Positions 1-8,495 of a DNA stretch of 64,000 nt are shown piece by piece. The position numbers and the translations under genes were made by a program. This DNA comes from Streptomyces sp. SM10. Its GTDB lineage: Bacteria; Actinomycetota; Actinomycetes; Streptomycetales; Streptomycetaceae. The notes under the pieces were generated by a model. The model did not search any database. It was not told the origin of the DNA and saw only the letters and a list, made by a program, of their open reading frames with translations. The stretch lies in the NCBI RefSeq assembly GCF_002910915.1, contig NZ_NEUF01000194.1, positions 34,514 to 98,513 of the forward strand. The letters run 5' to 3'. Positions within the stretch are counted from its first letter, which is position 1. Every line of letters begins with the position of its first letter.

Positions 1-105
1 CTCTCCCTCGACGCGGTGTGGACCGAGATCAGCCGGTCCGACAGTGACGGTGACGCCGTACCGGTGGAGGCCGACCACCGCGCGGTCGAGCGGCTGACCG
101 CCTGA
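1..105 (+). CDS. C-terminal end of an unidentified protein (cut by window edge)
   Basis: An open frame runs from base 1 to a TGA at 103-105 and gives 34 residues, acidic and ending ERLTA. Codon third positions are strongly G/C, as expected for a real Streptomyces gene. There are no domain motifs in what remains, so no function can be given. The frame is judged coding because it stays open to the edge and is followed by a normal intergenic gap before the next gene. Confidence 0.5.
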   Translation, partial: LSLDAVWTEISRSDSDGDAVPVEADHRAVERLTA

Positions 106-176
106 GCCACCGCGCCCCGGCCGTGCGGCGGCGGTTTCGCGGTGCACCGGGGGCCGGACGTCGCTAGCGTGCAGGC

Positions 177-698
177 GTGACCGGTTCCGCGCTGCCCCTC
201 CTCTTCCTCGATGTCGACGGGCCCCTCCTCCCCTTCGGCGCGACCCGCCGGCAGCTCCCGGACGGTTATCCGACCTACGGGAGTGGGCACGCACCCCAGG
301 AGGCCTGGGCGAATCCGCTGACCGCCAGGATCGATCCCGCCCACGGCCCCCGCCTGCTGGCCCTGCCCTGCGAGCTGGTGTGGGCCACGACGTGGATGTC
401 CGAGGCGAACGACTGCATCGCTCCGTGGCTCGGACTGCCCCGACTTCCCCTGGTCGACTGGCCGGACCCGGCCCCCGAGGAGCCGAAGGGGCTGCACTGG
501 AAGACCTCCGGACTCGTCGGATGGGCCACCGGACGCCCGTTCGCCTGGGTCGACGACGAGATCACGGACTTCGACCGCGCGTGGGTGGAGGCGCATCACC
601 CGGGGCGCGCCCTCCTCCACCACGTCGAGGCCTGGCAGGGCCTGACCGGAGCGGACTTCGCCACTCTGGACGCGTGGCTGCGGGGCGCGGGGCGCTGA
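177..698 (+). CDS. HAD-superfamily-like hypothetical protein
   Basis: This is a 173-residue protein starting at GTG. Near the N-terminus FLDVDGPL supplies the two aspartates (about D12 and D14) of HAD motif I. ATTW around residues 70-73 fits the Thr of motif II, and WVDDEITD around 124-131 fits the acidic motif III. The small size and lack of a clear cap domain match the secreted-phosphatase-like HAD proteins commonly annotated as hypothetical in actinobacteria. The expected role is hydrolysis of a small phosphorylated substrate in the cytosol, but the substrate is unknown. A gene of unknown function lies upstream and a small membrane protein downstream, with no sign of an operon. Confidence 0.75.
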   Translation: MTGSALPLLFLDVDGPLLPFGATRRQLPDGYPTYGSGHAPQEAWANPLTARIDPAHGPRLLALPCELVWATTWMSEANDCIAPWLGLPRLPLVDWPDPAPEEPKGLHWKTSGLVGWATGRPFAWVDDEITDFDRAWVEAHHPGRALLHHVEAWQGLTGADFATLDAWLRGAGR

Positions 699-742
699 CC
701 GGCCCGGCAGGCTCCGCTCACGCTCCGCTAGATTGGGCCGCT

Positions 743-1141
743 ATGCGATCACGCGACTTCGACCTCGACTTCCGCTACCAGGCCGAGAAGACACGCAAGT
801 GGGGACTTGCCCTGCTGTCCCTGGCCGGGCTGTTCTGGATCTGGTGCGCCGTCCTGCTCATCCTGCCGTACCAGGCCGAGAGCGAGCCCGACGACGACAC
901 TCCCGCCACCTGTGAGTCACGCCTGTTCACGGACGCGGGTACGGCCAACACGCGGGAATCGGGAGAGACCTGCGCCGAGGAGCGCGACTGGCCCGAGGCC
1001 CTCGCCGTGCTCGGGGTCTCCATACCGGTCTCGGTCGTCGGAGCATCGATCTTCACCATCGGGACGGTCTCCCGCCGGATGAGCGCCCACGGCCAGGCGA
1101 TACGCGAACTGGACAAGCTGACGGAGAAGACGCGGGACTGA
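743..1141 (+). CDS. Small two-helix membrane protein, unknown function
   Basis: This 132-residue protein starts at ATG 743; the longer upstream frame looks like a shadow of the preceding gene. It has a basic, charged N-terminus, a hydrophobic segment around residues 20-44 ending LLILPYQ, and an acidic extracellular-type loop with two cysteines that could pair. A second hydrophobic segment lies around residues 90-112, followed by a charged C-terminus. The topology suggests both termini in the cytoplasm. No enzymatic motif is visible and no family is recognised. The Shine-Dalgarno sequence is weak, so the start is the least certain point. Confidence 0.6.
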   Translation: MRSRDFDLDFRYQAEKTRKWGLALLSLAGLFWIWCAVLLILPYQAESEPDDDTPATCESRLFTDAGTANTRESGETCAEERDWPEALAVLGVSIPVSVVGASIFTIGTVSRRMSAHGQAIRELDKLTEKTRD

Positions 1142-1557
1142 CCCGCACCCCGGCCGCGGCCCGGCGCCCCTCCGGGCCGCGGGTGACCGGTGACCGCACC
1201 GCCCCGGGGGAATCGCGTACGTCGCCGCGCGCACGTCGGGGGTTGAGGAACATCCGAACGAAGACCGGCGCCAAGCCTTCGTCGTCCCTGGTGGGTGGCT
1301 GACGGGGTGCCGGCTCATGGTCCGACGTCGTTCCACAGATATCGCCCTGTTGTCTGCGGCACGGCTGACCGCGACCTGCGGCGACGCCCACAAGCCGCTG
1401 CGCGAAGCGGCCCTGTTGTCCGTGCCAAGGGGGAAGCGGTGGCCACCGTCGCACAACTTCCGGTCAGCTTTCGAAGTCGTCCGCACTCGCTGATGGCGGA
1501 TTGAGTGGGGCCGGCCAGGGGAGCCTGGCCGGCCCTTCTTCGTGTCAGCCCTTCGTG
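1142..1557. other. Intergenic stretch without a convincing gene
   Basis: About 415 bases separate the membrane protein from the convergent MerR gene. A 69-codon frame at 1295-1504 is open, but it is arginine-rich, has no ribosome-binding site and matches no family I know. It may be a decayed remnant. The only clear element is the hairpin at 1508-1535. Confidence 0.4.
1508..1535. terminator. Strong hairpin between convergent genes
   Basis: A perfect 12-bp inverted repeat (GGGCCGGCCAGG and its complement) surrounds a 4-nt loop and is followed by TTCTTC on the + strand. It lies just past the 3' end of the minus-strand merR gene, where a terminator is expected. Confidence 0.75.
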
Positions 1558-2370
1558 TCAGGCCTTGTTCACGGGTTCTTGGAGTTCGGTGACCCATTCG
1601 CCGTGGTTGTCGGGGCATTCCAGGTTGATCTCTCGGGGGTGGCCGACCGAGCGGTAGCCGTTGGCGTCGATCCAGCGGCCAAGAGTCTGAACGGTGGGCA
1701 GGACGGTCTCCATCGAGCCGCGGTGCATGACGGTCGCCGCCTGCTCGACGGGCGGCAGGTCCACGATCTGCAGCCCGTCGTGGTCACTGAGGGGCACTGA
1801 GACCTCGACACCCGCGTGGATGAGGATCCCGCCGTCCTGCGCGTCCTCGTAGTAGGCGACCCCGGGCCCGGAGGGGGCGATGCCTGCCGCCTCCAGACGC
1901 CGGAACAGCTCGCCGTAAAGCGGCTCGACGACCGGGCCGATCGTGTCGAAGTCTGGTGCCACTGCGGTAAGTTCGGCCAGACGCACGCTCGGCAGGCTCT
2001 TCAGTACGACATCGTTGCTGGGCATCTGCCCCTCGCTCTCGATCGAGCGGAGCCTCGCCTCGACTTGGGTCAGCCGGGCCGCTGCGGCTGTCATCGTCGC
2101 CTCCAGCTCGGCGTGCCGCAGCCGGAGCATGGCGCGCAGTTCCTCGGTGGTCACCTTCTCGTCCAGGATCGCCTGGACCTTCTGGAGGGTGAAGCCGAGG
2201 TCCTTGAGTGCGATGACGCGGTTGAGGCGGGCCAGCTGGGCGGCGGTGTAGTAGCGGTAGCCGGTGGTCGGGTCGACGTGAGCCGGGCGCAGCAGGCCGG
2301 TCGCGTCGTAATGACGCAGCATCCGGACCGAGACGCGACCATGTCGGGCGAAGTCTCCGATGGTGAACAT
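1558..2370 (-). CDS. MerR-family regulator with GyrI-like effector-binding domain
   Basis: The 270-residue protein opens MFTIGDFARHG followed by VSVRMLRHYDATGLLRP. This is the winged helix-turn-helix signature of MerR proteins, in which the Tyr-containing helix contacts DNA. A coiled-coil dimer helix follows (about residues 75-115). The remaining 150 residues have the character of a GyrI-like/BmrR-type small-molecule binding domain. The ATG at 2370 is chosen because the HTH begins immediately after it, although the frame is open nine codons further upstream. Such regulators sense hydrophobic drugs or metabolites and activate transporters. A drug-type MFS transporter lies upstream on the same strand but is a pseudogene, so the regulator may have lost its target. 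Confidence 0.9.
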   Translation of the reverse strand: MFTIGDFARHGRVSVRMLRHYDATGLLRPAHVDPTTGYRYYTAAQLARLNRVIALKDLGFTLQKVQAILDEKVTTEELRAMLRLRHAELEATMTAAAARLTQVEARLRSIESEGQMPSNDVVLKSLPSVRLAELTAVAPDFDTIGPVVEPLYGELFRRLEAAGIAPSGPGVAYYEDAQDGGILIHAGVEVSVPLSDHDGLQIVDLPPVEQAATVMHRGSMETVLPTVQTLGRWIDANGYRSVGHPREINLECPDNHGEWVTELQEPVNKA

Positions 2371-2479
2371 GATGTCTCCGAGTTGACCGCCTGACACGGT
2401 GTGAGGGTCAAGAACACTGCTCGGATCCCTGGAAAGGGCCGTGAGCGGGATCGGTGACGGCTCCCCCTGGTGCCGCGGT

Positions 2480-3030
2480 TCACTCTTGCAGACATCGGTG
2501 CAGGGAGGTCTTCGGGATGCCGGTCTTGGCGCTGATCTCGCCGCAGGCGGCGCCCCGGGCTTTCAGCAGGCGCGCGTACTCGATCTTGTCGGCGGGGTGG
2601 GCGTCCGGTCGGCCGATGCGGCGGCTTCGGCGACGGTGCGGGCGTGGGCGGCGCGTTCGGCGGTGAAGGTGCGTTCCATCTCGGCGAACAGGGCCAGAAG
2701 GAGGAAGGCGATGCGGGCCATGCCTTCGTCGGCGGTGTTGATCGGCAGGGGTCTGCAAGGGATCGCACGCCGATCTGTTGCTTGTCGAGGTCGTGGACGA
2801 GGTTGAGGACTTCGCGCAGGTTGCGGCCGATCCGGTCGAGGGTGTGCACGACGACGGTGTCCCCTTGCGGGCGTAGGCGAGCAGGTCGGCCGGGCCGGGG
2901 CGCACGACGCTGGCTCCGCTCTTCCTGTCCACGTGGATCCGGTCGTCGGGGATGCCAGCAGCTTCGAGTGCGTCGAGTCGGTGTTCCAGGCTCTGTTTGG
3001 TGGTCGGGACCCTCGCGTACCCCAGGGCGG
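2480..3030 (-). pseudogene. tnpR: Serine resolvase/recombinase, frameshifted
   Basis: Three minus-strand frames together reconstruct a Tn3-type resolvase. The first reads YARVPTTKQSLEHRLDAL through DRKSGASVVRPGPADLLAYA. The second reads DTVVVHTLDRIGRNLREVLN through GVRSLADP. The third reads IGRPDAHPADKIEYARLLKA to SLHRCLQE and a stop. The Arg residues and the LDRIGRNL motif of the catalytic domain are present. The nucleophile position normally in ARVST reads PT, so the catalytic serine looks lost as well. The C-terminal part is the usual short HTH of Hin/resolvase proteins. At least two frame changes and the missing start make it non-functional. Confidence 0.8.
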
Positions 3031-3080
3031 GCCCGCTCGATCAGCTCCCGGTCCGCGTCGTCCAGGAAGAAGCTGCCGCC
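2480..3080 (-). mobile_element. Remnant of a Tn3-family transposon (tnpR plus a scrap of tnpA)
   Basis: Reading the minus strand, a short TnpA-like segment (about 3024-3080) runs directly into a resolvase reading frame broken by frameshifts. The TnpA segment reads FFLDDADRELIERARP, matching the N-terminal signature of Tn3 transposases. No 38-bp terminal inverted repeats were found. The element appears internally deleted, with most of tnpA lost, and it abuts the truncated MFS gene. Confidence 0.6.
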
Positions 3081-3782
3081 GACGGCAGGGCCCGCACGGA
3101 CGGAAGCGCCCGTCCCAGGCGCGCCAGCGGGGACAGAGCCATCACCACCGGGGACGCCATCATGGCCGCGGCCGCCACCAGGAGGCTGGTGCGCAGCCCC
3201 CACTCCGTCGCGAGGAGCCCGCCGAGCAGGGAGCCGAGCGGAGCCGTCCCCATGCCGACGAACGTGATCGTCGCGGCCACACGGCCCTGCATCCCGTCCG
3301 GAGTGACCGCCTGCCGCACGGCCATGACCGTGACATTCACCAACTGGCCGGCGGACGGCGAAGGTGGCCACGAACAGCGCGGGCAGGCCGAACAGCCCGA
3401 GGAGGCCGGCCGCGGCGGTGGCGCCCAGGACCAGGGTCCGGCCGGCGTCCGTCACCACCATCACCGTGCGCGTCCTCCATCCGTCCACCCAGGCACCGAC
3501 GAACAGCGAGAGGAACAGGACGGGTGCCTGCCCCACCGCGCGGAGGAGGCCCAGTTGGCCGGCGCCGGCGTGCAGCGTCAGGACGGCGAAGAGCGGGAGG
3601 ACGGTCAGAGCGGTCTGTTCCCCGAGTTGGGAGGCCGTCTGGCCCACCCAGAATCTGCGGAACTCACGATCCCGCCAGAGGCCCCGCGGAACACGACGAA
3701 CTGACACAGGTACAGCGGAGGAAGGGGAGGGCACGGAGATCCCTCGGATTGCCGACGGCGAGGCCCGTCGCCCGGCGCACAC
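3041..3782 (-). pseudogene. MFS efflux transporter, internally deleted
   Basis: Two frames carry pieces of one major facilitator protein. The N-terminal piece (WRDREFRRFWVGQTASQLGE, then helices through LFVATFAV) covers the first three or four membrane helices. The second piece (VNVTVMAVRQAVTPDGMQGR to SPLARLGRALPSV) resembles the middle-to-late part of MFS_3 proteins. Between them the central helices expected in a protein of about 410 residues are missing and the frame shifts. The 3' end merges into the transposon remnant. It was probably a drug or siderophore exporter controlled by the neighbouring MerR protein; it cannot make a working transporter now. Confidence 0.75.
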
Positions 3783-4406
3783 CTGGTGCGCCCGCGATCC
3801 GGGCAGGGGAAGGCTCGCTCTGCCGCACCCTCAGGGGCAGCACGCGATGACGGGCCGGTCACGGCCCCGACGTCAACGCGCGCTCGGACGACCGGGCATG
3901 TCTCCACTCCTCATGAGCACTCGCTGCCCGCACCCTAATCCTCGACGGGTGAGCCGGAAAGCGGATTTCCGGCGGGGTGAGCACGGCGACGGGCTCTCCC
4001 CGGAGCAAGGCGGAAGCGGTGTGCGGCGGGTGAAGAGAGTGTGCCGCCGATGATGTTCAAGGGGTGGCGGGTCACGGGCCTGTCCCAGCCCGCGCGGGCC
4101 GGGGAGGTCCGTTCCGAACCCTGCCGGAACCGGTGGATCCGGCGAGCGGCTGCGGTCGACGGCCACTGCCCACCGGGGTGCCCAGGCCCTGAATTCCGGG
4201 CCTGACGGGCAGTGCGGAGCGAGGGCCCCGCCCCCGGCCCGGGTGGCGTGCGCGCTGCCACGGCACCCCTGCTCCCCGCACTCGCATGTAACGGGCATGT
4301 ATGAGAGGGCGGTCGGACGGAACGCACCCCGGGCGGAACCGGGTCCTCATGATCAGTAACGCTCGCTCCCGCCGAGCGGACGGAACCGACCACGAAGGAC
4401 GAAACG
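3783..4406. other. Intergenic stretch, no gene recognised
   Basis: About 620 bases lie between the MFS pseudogene and the lipoprotein gene. Open frames exist on both strands but are proline/arginine-rich shadows without ribosome-binding sites. The promoter of the lipoprotein gene should lie in its last 100 bases. A short repeat of ATGTA (CGCATGTAACGGGCATGTAT, near 4284-4303) is the only feature noticed. Confidence 0.4.
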
Positions 4407-5045
4407 ATGCGCGTCAAGAAGCTCACCCTCACCGCCCTGGCCCTCGCCGCAGGCCTCTCGCTCACCGCCTGCCAGGGGAACGAGGACTCGGCCGCGGACA
4501 CGAGCGGCTCCGGGGCCTCCTCGTCGTCCTCGGCCGCGGCCTCCGGCGACAGCGGCACGTCCGACCAGAGCGCTGCGGCCTCCGGCCACGACGCCACCGC
4601 CTCGGAGTCCGCCCAGGGCAGCGGCAACGGGCAGGTCACCACCGGTACCTGCATGACGTCGAACCTCGAATTCGGCACCGCTCACGGCATGGGCGAGGGC
4701 GACCTCCTCGTCAGCCTCAAGAACACCGGAGACGCCTGCACCCTCAAGGGCTTCCCCGGAGTCGACCTGAGGTCCCAGGACGCCTCCGGGCCCCTGAGCG
4801 CCGAGCGCAGCGAACTCGACGCGCCGGTCGTCGACCTCGGCAACGGCGAGACCACCCGCTTCACCCTCCACTACCCGCCGAACAACACCGGCGGTTCGGG
4901 CGTGTACGTCACCGCCATCGAGGTCACCCCGCCCGACGAGACGCACTCCAAGGCGCTGTCGGTCGACCTCCGCCTCCCGGTCGGCGCCGACGGCGACGGC
5001 GACGGCGGGGTCGTGGTGGACCCGGTCGGCACCGGCAAGCAGTGA
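4407..5045 (+). CDS. DUF4232-type secreted lipoprotein
   Basis: This is a 212-residue precursor. Residues 1-22 form a lipoprotein signal peptide with lipobox LTAC, so the mature protein should be anchored to the outer face of the membrane by a diacylglyceryl cysteine. Residues 23-75 are a low-complexity Ser/Ala/Gly/Asp linker that could span the cell wall. Residues 78-200 form a beta-rich domain with the DUF4232 pattern: GTCMTSNLEF near its start, VSLKNTGDACTLKGFPGVDL, then LHYPPNN. Two cysteines, one at each end of the first half, are typical of the family. The function of DUF4232 is unknown. It appears monocistronic, with GAAGGACG before the ATG. Confidence 0.88.
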   Translation: MRVKKLTLTALALAAGLSLTACQGNEDSAADTSGSGASSSSSAAASGDSGTSDQSAAASGHDATASESAQGSGNGQVTTGTCMTSNLEFGTAHGMGEGDLLVSLKNTGDACTLKGFPGVDLRSQDASGPLSAERSELDAPVVDLGNGETTRFTLHYPPNNTGGSGVYVTAIEVTPPDETHSKALSVDLRLPVGADGDGDGGVVVDPVGTGKQ

Positions 5046-5050
5046 GACCA

Positions 5051-5242
5051 CTACACCGCGGTCAGGCCGGCGCAACGGCGGCAGGCGCGGGCCGAGGACA
5101 CCACGACGGCGTGCGAGGCCGCCGAGAGGGCGCCTGCCAGAGCGAGCAGCGGCCGGTCCGCGGTGAGCGCCGCGGCGACGGCGAGCGCGGGCGTCGCGAC
5201 CGCCACGGCGACACTGGTCGTGGTGCCGGCCCAGGCGACCAC
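5051..5242 (-). pseudogene. Possible C-terminal remnant of a membrane protein
   Basis: A minus-strand frame encodes 63 residues with two alanine/valine-rich hydrophobic stretches and a basic, two-cysteine tail, ending six bases from the convergent lipoprotein gene. It has a possible GTG start but no good ribosome-binding site. Just upstream the sequence becomes a scrap of an unrelated kinase gene on the opposite strand. It is most likely the tail of a gene that lost its 5' part by recombination; a small membrane protein or a chance frame are alternatives. Confidence 0.3.
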
Positions 5243-5256
5243 CGAGGGAAGCCGGT

Positions 5257-5430
5257 GGGCGAGTACGGCGCAGAACCTCGCCGAGGCGCGCGCACTCGTC
5301 GGTTCGGCCCCGCAGAGCGTATGGCCCCCGGCTGCGTGGTGGCCACCCTGTGCCGGACCCTGGACCGCTTCACCGAGGACACGGGGATCGCGGTCAACTC
5401 CGAACTGCCGGACGTCGCCTGCGACCAGCG
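5257..5430 (+). pseudogene. Scrap of a NarL-type sensor histidine kinase
   Basis: In two + frames that join near 5310, the translation reads STAQNLAEARALVGSAPQ and then VATLCRTLDRFTEDTGIAVN. This is the usual link in HisKA_3 sensor kinases between the end of the dimerisation helices (LAEARALV) and the segment before the ATPase domain (LRRLTDRFTEETGI). Nothing of the membrane part, the phosphorylated histidine or the ATPase domain is left. It is a short decayed fragment between two intact lipoprotein genes. Confidence 0.55.
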
Positions 5431-5433
5431 CGG

Positions 5434-6222
5434 TCAGGACCCTCCGGCCTCCTTCACCTTCTCCACCAGCGCCGCGATCATCCGCTCGTCCGGTCCCGGT
5501 TCCGGCGTGAGCTCTTCCAGTTGCCCGGAGGGGAGCGGCCCGAGGACTGCACCGGTCTCGACCGAGGCCATGACGCCTCCCACACGTACGACGGTGACCA
5601 GGCTGTAGGCGTAGTGGTCCGCTTTCCCCGGGTCCACCTCCATGCGGCTCAGCATGCGGTAGCGCACGGCCTCTTCGCCGAGACGCGGGACCGAGAGCGT
5701 CTCGGTCGTGACGGACGAAGGCCCGTAGGCGCCGTTCACGTCGAACCGGCCGCAGGTGCCCACAGCTCGGCGCAACTCCGCCATGCGGGCGCGGGCGGTG
5801 CCCGCCGGGAAGCTGGTGAGCACGGTCTTCCTGGGCGACAGGGTGTCGTCGCCGAGGTACATGACCGCATAGGCCATGGCCGACTCACCGCGATCCGGCA
5901 CGTTCTCGCTGCGCACGCGTCGCAGTGCCAGGCACTGCGACGGCTCGGAGCTCTCCTTGCCGAGATCACGCGTGGCCGCGCCCTCCCGGGCGTCCCCGCC
6001 CGTGACGGTGAAGCCCGTCGCCTCCACTTCGGTGAGCAAGGCGGCCTCGAGCGCGTCGGCGGTGAGGGGCGTCGAGCGGACCGCCATGCCCTCCGCCGCC
6101 GGCTCCCGCTCCGAGACCTCGGGCGCACCGGCCGATGTCCCGCCTTCGGAGCAGGCCACGGCCAGACCGAGCAGGGGCAGCAGAGCGATTCCCGACAGCC
6201 GTCGCGCACGCGTGTGACGCAT
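5434..6222 (-). CDS. Secreted lipoprotein, unknown function
   Basis: This is a 262-residue protein starting at ATG 6222. The signal peptide is basic (MRHTRARR), then hydrophobic, and ends in the lipobox LAVAC at about residue 24. The mature part is mixed alpha/beta with two further cysteines (CLALRRV and GTCGRF) that could form a disulfide. There is no enzyme motif. The pattern resembles actinobacterial sensor-like or PknH-sensor-like lipoproteins, but that is weak. The gene stands alone. The preceding 290 bases on the same strand are a decayed phosphodiesterase-type gene whose stop lies three bases upstream of this start, so this gene's promoter must lie within or beyond that remnant. Confidence 0.75.
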   Translation of the reverse strand: MRHTRARRLSGIALLPLLGLAVACSEGGTSAGAPEVSEREPAAEGMAVRSTPLTADALEAALLTEVEATGFTVTGGDAREGAATRDLGKESSEPSQCLALRRVRSENVPDRGESAMAYAVMYLGDDTLSPRKTVLTSFPAGTARARMAELRRAVGTCGRFDVNGAYGPSSVTTETLSVPRLGEEAVRYRMLSRMEVDPGKADHYAYSLVTVVRVGGVMASVETGAVLGPLPSGQLEELTPEPGPDERMIAALVEKVKEAGGS

Positions 6223-6224
6223 CG

Positions 6225-6512
6225 TCAATTCAGGGCGTTGAAGTCGCCCACCAGGATCCCGGGCTTCCTCGCGCCGATCAGGTCCACGACCTGGGCGGTC
6301 TGCCGGAGCCGGTCGGTCCGCGCTGCTCCTGGTCCGGTGGCTTGACCAGCCAGGTGCTGTCCGACGCGGTGATCGGGTAGCGGGAGAGGATCGCGGTGCC
6401 GTACTGCACGCGGTGCTCGCTCCCGACCGGCGGGTCGTTGTCGATGTTCGCGCCGAACACGACGTGGTAACCCAGCGCTTCGGCGAGCTCGGCGGACTGG
6501 TCGGCCCACTCG
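6225..6512 (-). pseudogene. Endonuclease/exonuclease/phosphatase family, fragment
   Basis: Two minus-strand frames give parts of one protein: AELAEALGYHVVFGANID and GTAILSRYPITAS in one, then VVDLIGARKPGILVGDFNAL and a stop in the other. SRYPI and the GDFNA motif, whose Asp and Asn bind the metal and phosphate, are hallmarks of the EEP phosphodiesterase fold. Both ends of the gene are gone and there is a frameshift around 6310, so it is not functional. Its 5' side stops abruptly close to the pirin gene. Confidence 0.7.
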
Positions 6513-6541
6513 CTAGATCCGCCCCCGGCCGGATGCCGGGA

Positions 6542-7210
6542 TCACACCCCGGCGAGCTCCCAGAGCAGGACCTCGGCCCGCTCCAGCGCCTCGACCTCCA
6601 GCCCACGGGGCTCCGTGATCCGCGCGGAGTCGCCCGCCGCCAGCTCCTCGCCGTCGAGGAGCACCCGGCCCCGCACGACGTGGACGTAGACGCCCGCCGC
6701 GTCCGGTACGGCGGTGCGCTCGCCCTCGAAGACGCGGCGGACGTGGAGCATCGCCCCGGCCTCGGGGAGGGCGTAGGGCGTGGAGTCGGCGATCCCGGCG
6801 ACGTGCGTGTAGGAGGGCTCCCCGCCCGGCTCCAGCGGGGCCAGCCACATCTGGATGAACGTCAGCGGGGCCTGACCGTCGTTGCGCTCGACATGCCGGA
6901 CCCCGGCGGCCGAGCTGAGGTGCTGGACGTCACCGGCCCGTACGACGGTGGCGTGCGCGGCGGAGTCGCGGTGGGTGAGCTCGCCCTCCACCACCCAGGT
7001 GACGATCTCGGTGTGGCTGTGCGGATGCTCGTCGAAGCCGGCGCCCGGGGCGAGACGCTCCTCGTTGCAGGCCAGGATCGGCCCGAACCGCAGATTGTCC
7101 GGGTCGTAGAACCGCCCGAAGGAGAAGGCGTGCAGCGTCTCGATGCCCGCGGAGTCACCCGTGGCCGGGTCCCCGCCGCGGAAGCGGTCCCCGGAGCGGC
7201 GTACGTCCAT
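6542..7210 (-). CDS. Pirin family protein (cupin)
   Basis: The 222-residue protein has the two cupin halves of pirin. The metal site is visible in HPHSHTEIVTWVVEGELTH (about residues 62-80), with His, His, His and Glu in the usual order. The opening FSFGRFYDPDNLRFGPI is typical. Bacterial pirins bind iron and have been linked to quercetinase activity, redox sensing or modulation of pyruvate metabolism. Which applies here cannot be told. It is divergent from fasR across a 75-bp gap that must hold both promoters. The start at 7210 is followed directly by family sequence. Confidence 0.93.
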   Translation of the reverse strand: MDVRRSGDRFRGGDPATGDSAGIETLHAFSFGRFYDPDNLRFGPILACNEERLAPGAGFDEHPHSHTEIVTWVVEGELTHRDSAAHATVVRAGDVQHLSSAAGVRHVERNDGQAPLTFIQMWLAPLEPGGEPSYTHVAGIADSTPYALPEAGAMLHVRRVFEGERTAVPDAAGVYVHVVRGRVLLDGEELAAGDSARITEPRGLEVEALERAEVLLWELAGV

Positions 7211-7285
7211 CACACCCCCAAGGTATCCCCGCCGGGCGACCTTCCGCCCCGCCCCTCCGGGCACCTGTCCCGATAAGGCAGTCTT

Positions 7286-8491
7286 GTGTGCGTGCCCCGA
7301 CCCGATCCTGAGCAGCCCGCCACGCATGACGCCCACCTCCACGCCGCGACCCTGAAACGGCTGGAGCAGTCCTCCGGCCGGCTGGCCGCCAACGCCATCG
7401 CCCGCATGGACGAGACGCTGCCGTGGTACCGGGCGATGCCACCGGAGAACCGGTCCTGGATCGGCCTGGTCGCCCAGGCCGGTATCGCCGCGTTCACCGA
7501 GTGGTTCCGGCACCCGGAGACGCCGCAGGCGATCTCGACCGACGTGTTCGGCACGGCTCCGCGCGAACTGACCAGGGCGATCACCCTGCGGCAGACCGTC
7601 GAGATGGTGCGGACGACGATCGAGGTGATGGAGACCGCGATCGAGGAGGTCGCGGCCCCGGGTGACGAGTCGGTGCTGCGCGAGGCGCTGCTCGTCTACG
7701 CCCGCGAGATCGCCTTCGCGACCGCCCAGGTCTACGCGCAGGCCGCCGAGGCCCGGGGGGCGTGGGACGCCCGTCTGGAGTCGCTCGTCGTGAACGCGGT
7801 GCTCTCCGGCGAGGCGGACGAGGGCGCCGTGTCCCGCGCCGCCGCCCTCGGCTGGAACTCCCCCGAGCACGTGTGCGTCATCCTCGGCACGGCCCCCGAG
7901 GGGGACAGCGAGCTCACCGTGGAGGCGATCCGGCGGGCGGCGAGGCACGCCAAGCTCCAGGTCCTGACCGGGGTCCTCGGACACCGTCTGGTCGTGATCG
8001 CGGGCGGCAGCGACAACCCCCTGAACGTCGCGAAGTCGCTGATCGGACCGTATGCGGCCGGTCCGGTCGTCGCCGGTCCCGTGGTGCCCGACCTGCTCGC
8101 GGCCACCCGCTCCGCGCAGGCCGCGGCTGCCGGTCTCAAGGCCTGCTCGGCGTGGCAGGACGCTCCGAGGCCCGTCCTGTCGGACGATCTCCTTCCAGAG
8201 CGCGCGATGGCGGGTGACCCCGCCGCACGCGATCAACTGGTGGAGGAGATCTACAGACCGCTCGAAGAAGCGGGTTCGGCACTTCTGGAGACCCTGAGTG
8301 TGTATCTGGAGCAGGCGAGCAGTCTGGAGGGCGCGGCACGGATGCTGTTCGTGCACCCCAATACCGTGCGCTACCGGCTGCGACGTGTGACCGACGTCAC
8401 CGGGTGGTCACCCTCCGATGTGCGATCCGCGTTCACTCTGCGGATCGCCCTCATCCTGGGACGCTTGGCCGACGGCGATACTCAGTCCTAG
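7286..8491 (+). CDS. fasR: FasR, PucR-type activator of fatty acid synthesis genes
   Basis: This 401-residue protein starts at GTG. Residues 1-150 form a helical N-terminal domain, residues 170-260 fit a GGDEF-like PucR linker domain, and the C-terminal HTH_30 reads LEGAARMLFVHPNTVRYRLRRV (about residues 345-370), the PucR/CdaR DNA-binding signature. Its position immediately before fabD matches S. coelicolor FasR (SCO2386), which is known to activate the fabD-fabH-acpP-fabF operon. A near-perfect 17-bp palindrome five bases after its stop is the likely binding site. The start could be a few codons later, but no better ribosome-binding site is seen. Confidence 0.93.
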   Translation: MCVPRPDPEQPATHDAHLHAATLKRLEQSSGRLAANAIARMDETLPWYRAMPPENRSWIGLVAQAGIAAFTEWFRHPETPQAISTDVFGTAPRELTRAITLRQTVEMVRTTIEVMETAIEEVAAPGDESVLREALLVYAREIAFATAQVYAQAAEARGAWDARLESLVVNAVLSGEADEGAVSRAAALGWNSPEHVCVILGTAPEGDSELTVEAIRRAARHAKLQVLTGVLGHRLVVIAGGSDNPLNVAKSLIGPYAAGPVVAGPVVPDLLAATRSAQAAAAGLKACSAWQDAPRPVLSDDLLPERAMAGDPAARDQLVEEIYRPLEEAGSALLETLSVYLEQASSLEGAARMLFVHPNTVRYRLRRVTDVTGWSPSDVRSAFTLRIALILGRLADGDTQS

Positions 8492-8495
8492 ACTT

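Noticed and set aside
1295..1504. 69-residue + frame after the small membrane protein
   Set aside because: There is no ribosome-binding site, the composition is arginine-rich and no family is recognised; reported only as an intergenic stretch.
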